Assembly (NCBI GenBank): GCA_018713105.1
Contig: DVFT01000056.1
Span: forward strand, 1 to 46,319
Length of the DNA: 46,319 bases
Reading direction: 5' to 3'
Source of the DNA: Candidatus Limivivens merdigallinarum
Lineage (GTDB): Bacteria > Bacillota > Clostridia > Lachnospirales > Lachnospiraceae
A program made the translations under genes and the position numbers. Positions 23,648 to 32,928 of the stretch are shown piece by piece (positions within the stretch are counted from its first letter, which is position 1; each line of letters begins with the position of its first letter). The notes beneath the pieces are model-generated. The model saw only the letters and a program-made list of their open reading frames with translations. It searched no databases and had not been told where the DNA came from.

Positions 23648-26600
23648 ATGATCACAGCACAGGAGCTGCAGAAGAAAGTATATGACGTCACCTACACCAG
23701 AGGCCGCAGGCTGTACAGGAATGGAAGTGTCCTGCAGTTTTCGGAAGATCAGACGGAGCAGGGGAGAGTTGTGATAAAAGCGCAGGTGAGAGGCAGCACC
23801 GGGCATCGGTATAAGGTGGAGATTGCGATGGACGGGGAGAAAAACCGGATCATTGCCCACCACTGCAGCTGTCCGGCGCACACCTCCTACAGCGGTCCCT
23901 GCAAGCATTGCGTGGCAGTGCTGCTGGAAATGATCGAGATGGGAAGAGGGCTTGGAGGAAAAAAGGAAAAGGAAGAACCGAAGGAGCTTTCCCTGGAAGA
24001 GCGCTTAAGACTCCTGGGAGTCACCCGGGGATACCAGCCTTCCGATCATTCGCCTGACAGACCGAAAAAAGACCAGGGATTGCAGTCCACCTATGGGCTG
24101 AATGAGATCCTGAAGCCGTTTTTTCATTATGGCGGACAGACACTGACCATGCAGGAACCGGTGGGTCAGGTGAAGCTGGAACCCCATTTGATCTTAAGCG
24201 GAGGACACGTCAGCCTGACGTTCAAGATCGGCATTACCCAGATGTACGTCCTGAAGAATCTATCGGACTTTGCCAACCGCATAAGGATCAAAAGCAGCTA
24301 CCGATATGGGAAAAAACTGGAATTCCTCCACAGTATGGAAATGTTCACAGAGGAGAGCCGTCCCTTTGCCGAGCTGATTGTCAGAAAAAAGAAACCGGCG
24401 CCAAAAGGGTATTATTACGGGTATGTCTCTTCCAAGGACAACGAGGTTTCCATAGAAAGGGAGGAACTGGACGAAGTCATGGCTCTCCTGGAGGGAAGGA
24501 CCTTTGGCGGTGAATTTTATGGGTATGACAATCCGGAGATTCAGATCGTTTCCGGGCATCCGGATTTTCAGGCAGTGCTGAAAAAGAAGCAGGACGGAGC
24601 CGAGTTTGTCATGAAGCGTTTTGCCTATGTGGAAGGGGAGAACTATCTCTATTTCTGGAAAACAGGTGAGATCTCAAAGACGGCAAAGTCTGATCTGGGA
24701 AATAGCCTGTCCTTTTTCCTGTTCATGCAGCAAAGTGCCTCCAATCAGTGCAATATCAGCAAATGGGATCTCAGGATTTTTCTGGAGGAAATCCTGCCGG
24801 ATCTGGAACACTTCATTCCGGTAAAGGTGGAACAATTAGAGCTTTCGGAATTTCTGCCGGAGACGCCGGCATTTGAACTCTATCTGGATCTTCCGGAGAA
24901 GAATTTCATCACCTGTCAGTGCTTTGCCGTGTATGAAAAGGGGCGCTTCAATGTTTGGGAGGCGTCAGAGCTTCAGGATACGCCTGCGGACCTGAAACGG
25001 AACTGGAAGCTTGAAGCCCGGGAGGGAAATGAGGTCAAGCGTTTTTTCAAAGCCTATTCCCTGACAGACCATGCCATGGCAGTGGAGGGAGAGGAAGACT
25101 GCTATCGTTTCCTCACCACGGATCTGGAGCAGCTTGGAGCATTGGGCGAGGTCTTTATTTCCGACCGTCTGAAAAAGATCAACATCCGAAGACTTCACGG
25201 AACCACGGTTGGGATCTCCCTGACCGGCAATCTTTTGAACCTGACGCTGGATACGGAGCTCTCCATGGATGAGCTGGTGGAGATCCTCTCCAAATATGAC
25301 CGGAAAAAGAAATATTACCGCTTGAAAAACGGCGATTTTATCGAAACGGAGCAGAGCGGTCTGGATGCGGTGGCAGATCTGGTGAATGTGCTGCAGATCC
25401 CAGAAAAGGCGCTGAGGAAGGGCGACATGGAATTGCCCAAGTACCGTGCCCTCTATCTGGATGAACGGCTGGGGAAAAGCGATGGCTTGAACTTGGAACG
25501 GGAACGTTCCTACAAAAGCCTGGTGCGGAATATGAAGACGGTGGAGGACAGCGACTTCGAGGTTCCGGCCTCCTTGAGAAAGGTCTTGCGGGGATATCAG
25601 AAAAAAGGCTTCCTTTGGCTGAAAACTCTTTCGGTCAACGGATTCGGAGGCATCCTGGCGGATGATATGGGGCTGGGAAAGACGCTGCAGGTCATCGCCT
25701 TTCTGCTTTCGGAAATGGAAGAGAGCAAAGAGGAGGAGCTGAAGAGAACCCTTATCGTAGCACCGGCATCTCTGATCTACAACTGGGAAAATGAGATCCA
25801 CAGATTTGCGCCTGCCCTGAACGTCAAGGTGGTGGCGGGCAATGCCGCGGAGCGGAAAGAAATCATCGGACAAGCATCTAAGAGGGATATCCTGGTGACC
25901 TCCTACGACCTTTTAAAAAGGGATGAAGAAGAGTACGAGAACCTGAAGTTTTTCTGCCAGGTATTGGATGAAGCGCAGTATATCAAGAATTTCAACACCA
26001 AGGGAGCCAGGGCAGCCAAGAGTATCAGCGCCGGATTCAAAGTAGCGCTGACTGGAACGCCCATGGAGAACCGGCTGAGCGAGCTGTGGAGCATTTTTGA
26101 CTATCTGATGCCCGGGTTTCTCTATTCCTACGAGCGGTTCAAGAAAACCTTCGAAGCTCCCATTGTCAAATATCAGGATGAAGATGCAGTGGCAAACCTG
26201 CAGAGGATGATCCGCCCGTTTATCCTAAGAAGGATCAAGAAGGACGTGCTGAAGGATCTTCCGGACAAGCTGGAAAAAAATATGTTCGTCCGCATGGAGG
26301 AGGAGCAGGAGAAGCTGTACCAGGCACATGTGCAGCGCCTGAAGCTGATGCTGGAGGATGGAAGCGAGGAGGATTTTGGAGCCATCCGGATCAAAGTCCT
26401 CTCAGAGATCACCAAGCTCCGTCAGCTTTGCTGCAACCCGGGGCTGCTCTATGAAGACTATGAGGGAGGCTCTGCCAAGGAGGAACTCTGCATGGAGCTT
26501 TTGGAGAACGCCATAGCGGCAGGGCACAAGATCCTCTTGTTTTCCCAGTTTACATCCATGCTCCATATCCTGGAGGGCAACCTGGCGGAACGGGGGATCG

Positions 26601-26980
26601 CCTTCTACACGCTGACCGGGGAGACGCCGAAGGAGCGGCGGATTGAGATGATGAATGCTTTTAATAAAGATGAGACGCCGGTTTTTCTGATCTCTCTGAA
26701 AGCCGGAGGAACGGGCTTGAACCTGGTGGGGGCAGATATGGTCATCCATTACGATCCCTGGTGGAACGCAGCGGCTGAGAACCAGGCGACAGACCGGGCA
26801 CACCGGATCGGACAGAAACATGTAGTGACGGTCTACAAGCTGGTGACGGAGCATACTATTGAGGAAAAGGTATTGGAGCTCCAGCAGAAAAAGAAGGAGT
26901 TGACCGAGCAGGTGCTGGGGGGCAAAGGGCTGGATACCATCCACCTGGACAGAAAAGAATTGTTGGAATTATTTGACTGA
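23648..26980 (+). CDS. SNF2-family helicase with SWIM zinc finger
   Basis: A 1110-residue protein. Residues 73-87 carry a SWIM zinc finger (C73-S-C75...C85-K-H87). A middle region of about 500 residues matches the SNF2-associated domain of Firmicutes. The C-terminal helicase core has DDMGLGKT (from residue 672), the Walker B-like LDEAQ box, TGTPMENRLSELW, and motifs V and VI (LKAGGTGLNLVGADMVIHYD, ATDRAHRIGQ). SNF2 enzymes move along duplex DNA using ATP and remodel protein-DNA complexes. The bacterial role is not settled. GGAGG precedes the ATG. It is a lone gene with its own promoter. Confidence 0.93.
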   Translation: MITAQELQKKVYDVTYTRGRRLYRNGSVLQFSEDQTEQGRVVIKAQVRGSTGHRYKVEIAMDGEKNRIIAHHCSCPAHTSYSGPCKHCVAVLLEMIEMGRGLGGKKEKEEPKELSLEERLRLLGVTRGYQPSDHSPDRPKKDQGLQSTYGLNEILKPFFHYGGQTLTMQEPVGQVKLEPHLILSGGHVSLTFKIGITQMYVLKNLSDFANRIRIKSSYRYGKKLEFLHSMEMFTEESRPFAELIVRKKKPAPKGYYYGYVSSKDNEVSIEREELDEVMALLEGRTFGGEFYGYDNPEIQIVSGHPDFQAVLKKKQDGAEFVMKRFAYVEGENYLYFWKTGEISKTAKSDLGNSLSFFLFMQQSASNQCNISKWDLRIFLEEILPDLEHFIPVKVEQLELSEFLPETPAFELYLDLPEKNFITCQCFAVYEKGRFNVWEASELQDTPADLKRNWKLEAREGNEVKRFFKAYSLTDHAMAVEGEEDCYRFLTTDLEQLGALGEVFISDRLKKINIRRLHGTTVGISLTGNLLNLTLDTELSMDELVEILSKYDRKKKYYRLKNGDFIETEQSGLDAVADLVNVLQIPEKALRKGDMELPKYRALYLDERLGKSDGLNLERERSYKSLVRNMKTVEDSDFEVPASLRKVLRGYQKKGFLWLKTLSVNGFGGILADDMGLGKTLQVIAFLLSEMEESKEEELKRTLIVAPASLIYNWENEIHRFAPALNVKVVAGNAAERKEIIGQASKRDILVTSYDLLKRDEEEYENLKFFCQVLDEAQYIKNFNTKGARAAKSISAGFKVALTGTPMENRLSELWSIFDYLMPGFLYSYERFKKTFEAPIVKYQDEDAVANLQRMIRPFILRRIKKDVLKDLPDKLEKNMFVRMEEEQEKLYQAHVQRLKLMLEDGSEEDFGAIRIKVLSEITKLRQLCCNPGLLYEDYEGGSAKEELCMELLENAIAAGHKILLFSQFTSMLHILEGNLAERGIAFYTLTGETPKERRIEMMNAFNKDETPVFLISLKAGGTGLNLVGADMVIHYDPWWNAAAENQATDRAHRIGQKHVVTVYKLVTEHTIEEKVLELQQKKKELTEQVLGGKGLDTIHLDRKELLELFD

Positions 26981-27022
26981 TTTGCAAAAAAATAGAATTA
27001 AGGGAATATGTTTCGAAAATGA

Positions 27023-27052
27023 TTGCATTTTATGAAGCAGATACGGTATAAT
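27023..27052 (+). promoter_or_regulatory. SigmaA-type promoter for the DUF6612 gene
   Basis: TTGCAT (27023-27028), 18 bp, TATAAT (27047-27052). An ATG inside the -10 at 27051 therefore cannot be the translation start. Confidence 0.75.
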
Positions 27053-27140
27053 GATTGCACAACGTGTAATTCGGACTGACAAATCGGTCTGCCCTGCGTG
27101 GCAGGGAAGCGGTGCACCAATACGGGAAAGGAGCAGCAGA

Positions 27141-28940
27141 ATGAGAAGAAAATGGATCATAGCGCTGATGCTGGCGGGGACGCTGACCATGGGAACCTGC
27201 GCAGCCGCAGCTGAGACGACGACAGAAAGCACAGAAATCACTGAGACGGCAGAAACCACAGGTACCGAAACGGCGGAGGAAGCGGGAGAGACCGCATCTA
27301 CCGAAACCGCAGGAGGAGCAGGGGAGACCGCCTCCACTGAGACAGCAGGAGGAGCAGGGGAGACCGCCTCCACCGAGGCAGCGGGAGGAGCAGGAGAGAC
27401 GATATCCACCGAGACCTCAGAAGGGAACGGTTCGGCACAGACGGAGTATACCGAAGGGAATGCCGTTGACATTACCAAGGAAGAGCTGGTGGAAAACGTA
27501 AAGGCGGCAGTGGAGGAGGTGAACAGCCTGAGTATGGATGCCACGCTGGACACGACCCTGGCAATGAGCATGTCAGGGGAAGGATCCGAGAGCGGCATGG
27601 AGCTGACCATGGGAATCAATATGGCATTGAGCGCGGAGGCAGTGGAGGAACCATACGGCTCCCATATCCAGATGACCCTTGGCATGGATTTACTGGGACA
27701 GGTTATGGAACAGACCATGGAGACCTATAGTGTGGAGGAAGACGGCAGGAAAGTCACCTACACCCAAACAACAGAAAACGGAACCGCTTCCGGCTGGACC
27801 AGGGATGACGTGGACGATGAGATGACAGATACCCTGAATGGGCTTCAGATCCTGGAGGATCAGGAATGGTATAACCAGGCGGAGCAGTACACTCTGCAGG
27901 ACAATAAAGTTGTGGATGGAGAAGGCAGGGAGTATTATGTCCTGGAAGGCGACCTGGATCTCAGTGAAGGTTCCGAACTGGGAGATGAGCTCAAAAGCCT
28001 GCTGGATAGCCTGGAAGAAAGCATGGGAAGCGGAGCGATCGAATTTCCTGATGTGATCGGGCTTGACCTTTATATCTATGCAGACCAGATGCTTCCGGCA
28101 CGGCTGACCATGGATATGTCCGGCATCCAGGGCGCGATCCCCACAGAAGGTTCCGATGTCCCCATGAACATGGAATTCCGGACATTGGTGATGGATCTTT
28201 CCCTTGGAGATTACAATGCCATTGATGCCATTGAAGTCCCGCAGGAAGCGCTGGATAGTGCAAACAGCAGCGAGACCGAGACGGGAAGTGGGACCGAGGC
28301 AGTTGTGGGAACGGAAGATACAGAGACTGAGGTCAGCACCACGGGGACGGAGACAGAATATACAGAGACGGAATATACGGAGCCGCAGTTTATCCTGACC
28401 ACGGACACCTCCGTAGAATTCACCCAGAATGGGACGGCTCCGGAGGTAGCGGCATCCTTAGGGGAGATGGGCAAAGCTTATTATTACAATGTAAATTCCG
28501 GCAACTATGAGCAGGTGGGCGTGAAGCTGACCGGCTTTTCCAGAGGAGAAGAGGCAGCGGCGCTGGTGGATCAGCTCCTGAATGAGGAGGGGAGTTATTA
28601 TTCCTTTGCGGCGCTTCGGGATAACGAAGAATACTGCCTGGTGAATTATGACATGTACTTTCCGCAGGATATGACGGATTCCCAGTATGGAGTCTATGTC
28701 AGCGGCTGCCAGCTGGACGTGGTAGGTCAGAATGGAGATTATCTGGAATCCGACGGACAGACCTATTTCCCTTACGTCTATGATGTTTACGATGAGAGCG
28801 GCAAGGTTTACCATCCGGGAGATACCGGAAGCTTTCAGGCAATCGTAATCCTGCCAAAGGATGCGGAAGGGTTCTGTTTCCAGTTTGGTCCCTATGATTC
28901 GGAATATTTCTATGCAGAGCCGGAGGGAGCAGTAGCCTGA
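27141..28940 (+). CDS. Secreted DUF6612-family protein with Thr/Glu/Ala repeats
   Basis: 599 residues from ATG 27141 (AAAGGAG upstream); the longer frame from 27051 begins in the promoter. Residues 1-25 form a Sec signal peptide (RRKWIIALMLAGTLTMGTCAAAA). A low-complexity linker with 12-residue repeats (ETASTETAGGAG) follows at about 30-95. Then comes a DUF6612-like domain (about 105-375, EELVENVKAAVEEVNSLSMD onward), a second Thr/Glu linker and a C-terminal domain of about 180 residues. DUF6612 resembles lipoprotein carrier folds such as LppX/LolA; the function is unknown. The Cys near residue 20 does not sit in a good lipobox. The product is probably outside the cell or wall-associated. Confidence 0.8.
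   Translation: MRRKWIIALMLAGTLTMGTCAAAAETTTESTEITETAETTGTETAEEAGETASTETAGGAGETASTETAGGAGETASTEAAGGAGETISTETSEGNGSAQTEYTEGNAVDITKEELVENVKAAVEEVNSLSMDATLDTTLAMSMSGEGSESGMELTMGINMALSAEAVEEPYGSHIQMTLGMDLLGQVMEQTMETYSVEEDGRKVTYTQTTENGTASGWTRDDVDDEMTDTLNGLQILEDQEWYNQAEQYTLQDNKVVDGEGREYYVLEGDLDLSEGSELGDELKSLLDSLEESMGSGAIEFPDVIGLDLYIYADQMLPARLTMDMSGIQGAIPTEGSDVPMNMEFRTLVMDLSLGDYNAIDAIEVPQEALDSANSSETETGSGTEAVVGTEDTETEVSTTGTETEYTETEYTEPQFILTTDTSVEFTQNGTAPEVAASLGEMGKAYYYNVNSGNYEQVGVKLTGFSRGEEAAALVDQLLNEEGSYYSFAALRDNEEYCLVNYDMYFPQDMTDSQYGVYVSGCQLDVVGQNGDYLESDGQTYFPYVYDVYDESGKVYHPGDTGSFQAIVILPKDAEGFCFQFGPYDSEYFYAEPEGAVA
27288..27395 (+). repeat. 36-bp in-frame tandem repeat in the DUF6612 gene
   Basis: Three copies at 27288, 27324 and 27360, each encoding ETASTETAGGAG or a close variant, with a decayed fourth copy after. 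It forms a flexible linker and can vary in length without frame loss. Confidence 0.85.
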
Positions 28941-29062
28941 TAAAGCAGAGGATTCTTGTACAAGGGTACGGATCCCCGCGGCACTTGCCCAATATCCATG
29001 CAGATAGGACGGATGGGCTTGCTGCCTGTGGGAAGAAATACAGGAACAAATACGGAAATGAA

Positions 29063-29087
29063 GCGGGCAGGGGGATGCCCGCTTTTT
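29063..29087 (+). terminator. Intrinsic terminator after the DUF6612 gene
   Basis: GCGGGCA (29063-29069) pairs with TGCCCGC (29076-29082), then five T (29083-29087). Confidence 0.85.
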
Positions 29088-29106
29088 CCATGGAAACAGT
29101 CTGCAC

Positions 29107-29135
29107 TGGACATGGACTGGCGCATTTGGTATCAT
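29107..29135 (+). promoter_or_regulatory. SigmaA-type promoter for the kinase-NfeD-FloA operon
   Basis: TGGACA (29107-29112), 17 bp, TATCAT (29130-29135). It lies between the terminator and the TTG start of the kinase gene. Confidence 0.6.
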
Positions 29136-29171
29136 AAAATACAAATGTTTGCAAAATGGGAGGAATCAACT

Positions 29172-30089
29172 TTGACAATTCGAAAATTGGCAGGAATGCT
29201 CTTTATCATCAATGGTCTTCAGTTCCTTCTGGGAGCCGGGATCCTGCTGGGGCTGCACATCAATGTCTTTACCGGGAATGAATATCTCCTGGATGCCGCG
29301 ATGATCATTGTCCTTCTCAGCAGCCTTTTGACGATTTTAGGGCTTCTCTCCGTGACCAGGTATCAGAATGAGACCTACCAGGAGAGCATCACCAACCTGG
29401 AAAACCTGAACCGGAAGCTTCGGGAACAACGGCACGACTATCTGAACCAGATCCAGATCGTGTACGGGCTTTTGGAGCTGGAGGAATATGAGGAAGCCAG
29501 GGCATATATGCGTCCGGTGTTCAAGGATCTGATGAAGGTCAATAAAGCACTGAAAACCTCGGAGCCTGCGGTCAATGCCCTCCTTCAGGCTAAGATGGAG
29601 ACAGCGGAGAAACAGGGGATCGATTTCTATCTGGAAATTACAACTCAGATGAAAAGCCTGTCCATTGAGGCGTGGGAATTGTGTAAGATCCTGGCAAATT
29701 TGATCGACAATGCGGTGACAGCAGTGCTCCAGCGCGAGGGGGAGAAGCACATTGTTCTGAATATCCGGGAGATTAGCGGCAGCTATCAGTTTACAGTGAG
29801 AAACAATGGACCGGAGATCCCCAAGCATATGAGGAACCAGATTTTCCGGCAGGGCTTTACCACCAAAAAAGAGGAGGGGCATGGACTGGGACTCTCCATC
29901 GTCTCCAACCTGATCCACGAGGCGGGAGGAGAATTGTCTATGGAGACCGGAGAAAAGGAGACCTCTTTTCAGTTCACCATCCCCATAAAGCAGGCAGGAC
30001 GGATCCAAGCCCTTCAGGAAAGACGGAAGGAGAAGCTTAGAAAAGTCATGAAACGGATGTCAGTTCAACGGGAAAAAACGACAAGATAA
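29172..30089 (+). CDS. GHKL sensor histidine kinase (AgrC/CitA-like core)
   Basis: The start is probably TTG 29172, preceded by GGGAGGA at 8 nt; in-frame ATGs at 29145 and 28956 lack ribosome sites, and the latter precedes the terminator. The 305-residue protein has two membrane helices (about 8-28 and 39-61) with only a very short external loop, a coiled linker, phospho-acceptor His88 in QRHDYLNQ, the N box NLIDNAVTAV and the G box GHGLGLSIV. With so little outside the membrane, it may sense the membrane itself or a protein partner. The matching LytTR regulator is three genes downstream at 32052. Confidence 0.88.
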   Translation: MTIRKLAGMLFIINGLQFLLGAGILLGLHINVFTGNEYLLDAAMIIVLLSSLLTILGLLSVTRYQNETYQESITNLENLNRKLREQRHDYLNQIQIVYGLLELEEYEEARAYMRPVFKDLMKVNKALKTSEPAVNALLQAKMETAEKQGIDFYLEITTQMKSLSIEAWELCKILANLIDNAVTAVLQREGEKHIVLNIREISGSYQFTVRNNGPEIPKHMRNQIFRQGFTTKKEEGHGLGLSIVSNLIHEAGGELSMETGEKETSFQFTIPIKQAGRIQALQERRKEKLRKVMKRMSVQREKTTR

Positions 30090-30180
30090 CAGGGAAAGTG
30101 TATAAGTAGCGAATTACCTCTTTTCGCGTTTCTGAAATCTGATATGCTTAAGAAAAGCACAAAGGAAAGGAGGAGAACCA

Positions 30181-30672
30181 ATGGATGGATTGACGATTTT
30201 GGGCATGATCCTTCTGGTCGCAGGCTTTGTACTGGTGGGAATTGAGATGGTAGTGCCCGGCTTTTCCGTTCCAGGGATCAGTGGGATTATCTGCTTGGTG
30301 GCAGGCGTCTTCCTGCTGGCGGATAATCTGCTGGAAGGAGTCTTTATTACGATTATCGTTCTGGCTGTGTTGGGAATTATGATGGCAGTGATCTTATGGT
30401 TTCTGTCCAAAGGGAAATTCCGATCGCCGCTGATTTTGAAGGAAGAGCAAAACAAGAAGGAAGGATATTTGAGTTCCAGCGACATGAACTATTTATTGGG
30501 AAAGAAAGGATGCGCCTACACAGATCTAAGACCGTCAGGAATCGGGATCTTTGACGAGATCAAATTCGATGTAATCTCAGAAGGCGGATATATCCTGAAG
30601 GGTTCCCCGATTGAGATCATCAAAGTAGAAGGATCCAAGCTGGTTGTCAGAAACGAGGAGGAGAAGCTATGA
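30181..30672 (+). CDS. NfeD-like membrane protein
   Basis: A 163-residue protein with two or three membrane helices in residues 1-80 ([57 protein letters not shown]) and a C-terminal small beta-barrel (OB-like) NfeD domain from about residue 95 ([20 protein letters not shown]). It lacks the N-terminal protease domain of long NfeD forms. NfeD proteins work with flotillin-like proteins in membrane microdomains. GGAGG precedes the ATG, and the stop overlaps floA by ATGA. Confidence 0.9.
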   Translation: MDGLTILGMILLVAGFVLVGIEMVVPGFSVPGISGIICLVAGVFLLADNLLEGVFITIIVLAVLGIMMAVILWFLSKGKFRSPLILKEEQNKKEGYLSSSDMNYLLGKKGCAYTDLRPSGIGIFDEIKFDVISEGGYILKGSPIEIIKVEGSKLVVRNEEEKL

Positions 30673-31628
30673 GTCAGATTATTTTGATTTCTATTTTGGG
30701 AATGATTGGTTTATTGATTGTACTGTTTTTTGTCTTTGTGCCAGTAGGGCTGTGGGTATCTTCCATGGCAGCGAATGTAAAGATCAGCATCTTTACAATG
30801 GTAGGTATGAGACTCCGCCGTGTACGGCCGGCAAGAATTGTATTGCCTCTTATCAAAGCAAGGAAAGCAGGGCTTGATTTGGGAGTGAACCAGCTAGAAG
30901 CACATTACCTGGCAGGAGGGAATGTAGACAATGTGGTCAACGCATTGATTGCATCAGAGAGGGCTGGTATCGAGCTGAAATTTGAGAAAGCAGCAGCGAT
31001 CGACCTGGCAGGTCGGAATGTCCTGGAGGCTGTGAAGATGAGCGTCAATCCCAAAGTGATTGAGACACCGAATGTCTCGGCAGTAGCGAAAGATGGAATC
31101 GAGCTTTTGGTAAAGGCGAGAGTGACCGTACGTGCCGATTTGGAGAGGCTGGTCGGAGGAGCGGGAGAAGCCACCGTCCTTGCAAGAATTGGAGAAGGAA
31201 TCGTCACCACAGTTGGTTCCGCACTTTCACACAAAGAGGTTCTTGAAAATCCGGACGACATTTCCAAAAGGGTTTTGAGTAAGGGACTGGATTCCGGGAC
31301 GGCATTTGAAATTCTTTCCATAGATATTGCGGATATCGACGTAGGAAGGAATATCGGGGCACAGCTGCAAAGCCTGCAGGCAGAGGCGGACAAAAACATC
31401 GCGCAGGCAAAGGCGGAAGAAAGGAGAGCCATGGCGGTTGCCAAGGAACAGGAAATGAGGGCTTACGTAGTGGAAGCAGAGGCGGAGGTGCCAAAAGCGA
31501 TGGCTTATGCACTGCGGGAAGGCAAGCTGGGTGTTATGGATTACTATGAACTTCAGAACCTGAAAGCCGACACAGACATGAGAGAGACCATCGGCGGGGG
31601 AGCCTCAGGTAAGAGTATTGAATCATAA
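30669..31628 (+). CDS. floA: Flotillin-like protein FloA
   Basis: A 319-residue protein with one N-terminal membrane hairpin/helix (about 3-28, [20 protein letters not shown]), an SPFH-type domain (about 60-220, with [17 protein letters not shown] and [11 protein letters not shown]) and a coiled-coil tail with [19 protein letters not shown]. The C-terminus ([20 protein letters not shown]) is the usual FloA ending. FloA scaffolds ordered membrane patches in Gram-positive bacteria. The 4-nt overlap with the NfeD gene matches the conserved pair. Unusually, it is bracketed by a histidine kinase and its regulator. Confidence 0.95.
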   Translation: MSQIILISILGMIGLLIVLFFVFVPVGLWVSSMAANVKISIFTMVGMRLRRVRPARIVLPLIKARKAGLDLGVNQLEAHYLAGGNVDNVVNALIASERAGIELKFEKAAAIDLAGRNVLEAVKMSVNPKVIETPNVSAVAKDGIELLVKARVTVRADLERLVGGAGEATVLARIGEGIVTTVGSALSHKEVLENPDDISKRVLSKGLDSGTAFEILSIDIADIDVGRNIGAQLQSLQAEADKNIAQAKAEERRAMAVAKEQEMRAYVVEAEAEVPKAMAYALREGKLGVMDYYELQNLKADTDMRETIGGGASGKSIES

Positions 31629-31648
31629 CGGAGAAGGGGGATGTGACT

Positions 31649-32083
31649 ATGGGATTTGATGATATTATGGACGCTTTGGGAGAAATGGCAGACATTGCCG
31701 ATGATTTGACGAATCTCCCCCAGGTTCTAAAAAAAATCCGTACCAGTTCCCAGAAAAAGCCAGTCTCCCAGCAGACTGGCGTCCCCAAATCCCCGACGCG
31801 CAAGAAGAAGGTTCCGGATCGCAAGCAAAAACCGAAAAAATATCCGCCCCGGAAAGAACCGTTAAAGGATAAGCAAATGCCAGAGGAGACGACCGCAGCA
31901 GTCATCCAGGAAAAAACAAACTCAACACCCATACACATACATGGGTTCACTCCGCAAAATCCAGAGGAGATGCGGCAGGCGATTATCTGGGCGGAACTTT
32001 TGGGCGAGCCATTGGCAAAGAAACGCAGAAAACAAAGAATGGAGCGGTATTATGGCAATCAAGGTAATGCTCGTCGAGGATGA
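31649..32083 (+). CDS. Small basic protein in the FloA operon, function unknown
   Basis: 144 residues from ATG 31649, 8 nt after AGGGGG (an in-frame GTG at 31643 is too close to it). The N-terminus is a short acidic helix (GFDDIMDALGEMADIADDL). The middle is a Lys/Pro-rich, likely unfolded stretch (about 35-85). The C-terminus has a compact segment, NPEEMRQAIIWAELLGEPLA, then KKRRK. It has no membrane helix. It overlaps the start of the response regulator by 32 nt and follows floA by 20 nt. I do not recognise the family. Its place suggests a cytoplasmic adaptor between FloA and the regulator, which is inference only. Confidence 0.75.
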   Translation: MGFDDIMDALGEMADIADDLTNLPQVLKKIRTSSQKKPVSQQTGVPKSPTRKKKVPDRKQKPKKYPPRKEPLKDKQMPEETTAAVIQEKTNSTPIHIHGFTPQNPEEMRQAIIWAELLGEPLAKKRRKQRMERYYGNQGNARRG

Positions 32084-32792
32084 GGCGGGAATACGCCACA
32101 TTCTTCGAAAGATCATAGAGAAACACACGGAATTTGAAGTGGCAGCAGAATGTGATGAGATGGGGCAGGCGATCGTGGATTTCCGCCTGCACAAACCGGA
32201 TGTGGTGTTCCTGGATATCGGCATCAAAGGGCAGAACGGTGTGGAGTGTGCCAGGATTTTGACCGATTTGGATCCAAAAGTAAAGATTATTTTTGCCACT
32301 GCACATTCTGAATATATGTCAGAGGCGTTTGAAATCTACGCGTTTGACTACCTGATGAAGCCTTTTTCCATTGAACGGGTGAACAAGACCTTGGATCGGA
32401 TTGCTGCCTTGGAAATCCCGGCAGGTTTTGAAAGTGGTGAAAAAATAGTAAAGACCGAAAAACGGCGGGATAAGCTTCTTGTAAAAGGGAAAGAAAGCCT
32501 AAGCTTTGTGGATATTCCAGATATTATCCTCATCCTCAGGGAAAATAATTCCACCGCCATTTACACGGAAAAAGGAAGTTTTGCTACTTCGGCAAGCCTT
32601 GCGGAGATCGAACAAAAGCTGGATCCAGAGCAGTTCCTTCGGAGCCACAAATCCTATATCATTAATCTGTCCAAAATCAGAAAAATAGAACCGTATGGAA
32701 GGTGGACGTATACGGTGCATTTTCAGACGGGTAAGGAGACGGCACTGATCACGGCAGAAAAATACGAGGAAATTAAGAAAAGATTTCTGTAG
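32052..32792 (+). CDS. LytTR-family response regulator
   Basis: 246 residues from ATG 32052 with GGAGC upstream; the longer frame from 31941 overlaps the previous gene and adds no family sequence. The receiver domain has acidic pocket E9-D10, phospho-acceptor Asp55 in VVFLDIGIKG, and Lys in DYLMKPFS. The C-terminal LytTR DNA-binding domain spans about 145-246 (FLRSHKSYIINLSKIRKIEP). LytTR regulators typically pair with GHKL kinases of the type at 29172. The target genes are unknown. Confidence 0.92.
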   Translation: MAIKVMLVEDEAGIRHILRKIIEKHTEFEVAAECDEMGQAIVDFRLHKPDVVFLDIGIKGQNGVECARILTDLDPKVKIIFATAHSEYMSEAFEIYAFDYLMKPFSIERVNKTLDRIAALEIPAGFESGEKIVKTEKRRDKLLVKGKESLSFVDIPDIILILRENNSTAIYTEKGSFATSASLAEIEQKLDPEQFLRSHKSYIINLSKIRKIEPYGRWTYTVHFQTGKETALITAEKYEEIKKRFL

Positions 32793-32819
32793 GCGGAACA
32801 GAAAGGCAGTTCTTTTAAC

Positions 32820-32848
32820 TTGTACATAGAAAAAGGATTTGATATACT
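32820..32848 (+). promoter_or_regulatory. SigmaA-type promoter for the LacI regulator
   Basis: TTGTAC (32820-32825), 17 bp, TATACT (32843-32848), 81 bp before the ATG at 32929. Confidence 0.7.
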
Positions 32849-32928
32849 TACTGAGAACGGAAATAAGGATAATCCTGCGCCCGCCGGGGATAGAAAATGG
32901 GCGCAGGAGAAGGAAGTGTTGCATAAGT

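Noticed and set aside
27051-27140. Upstream start for the DUF6612 protein
   Set aside because: The ATG lies inside the -10 box, and the added residues would hide the signal peptide.
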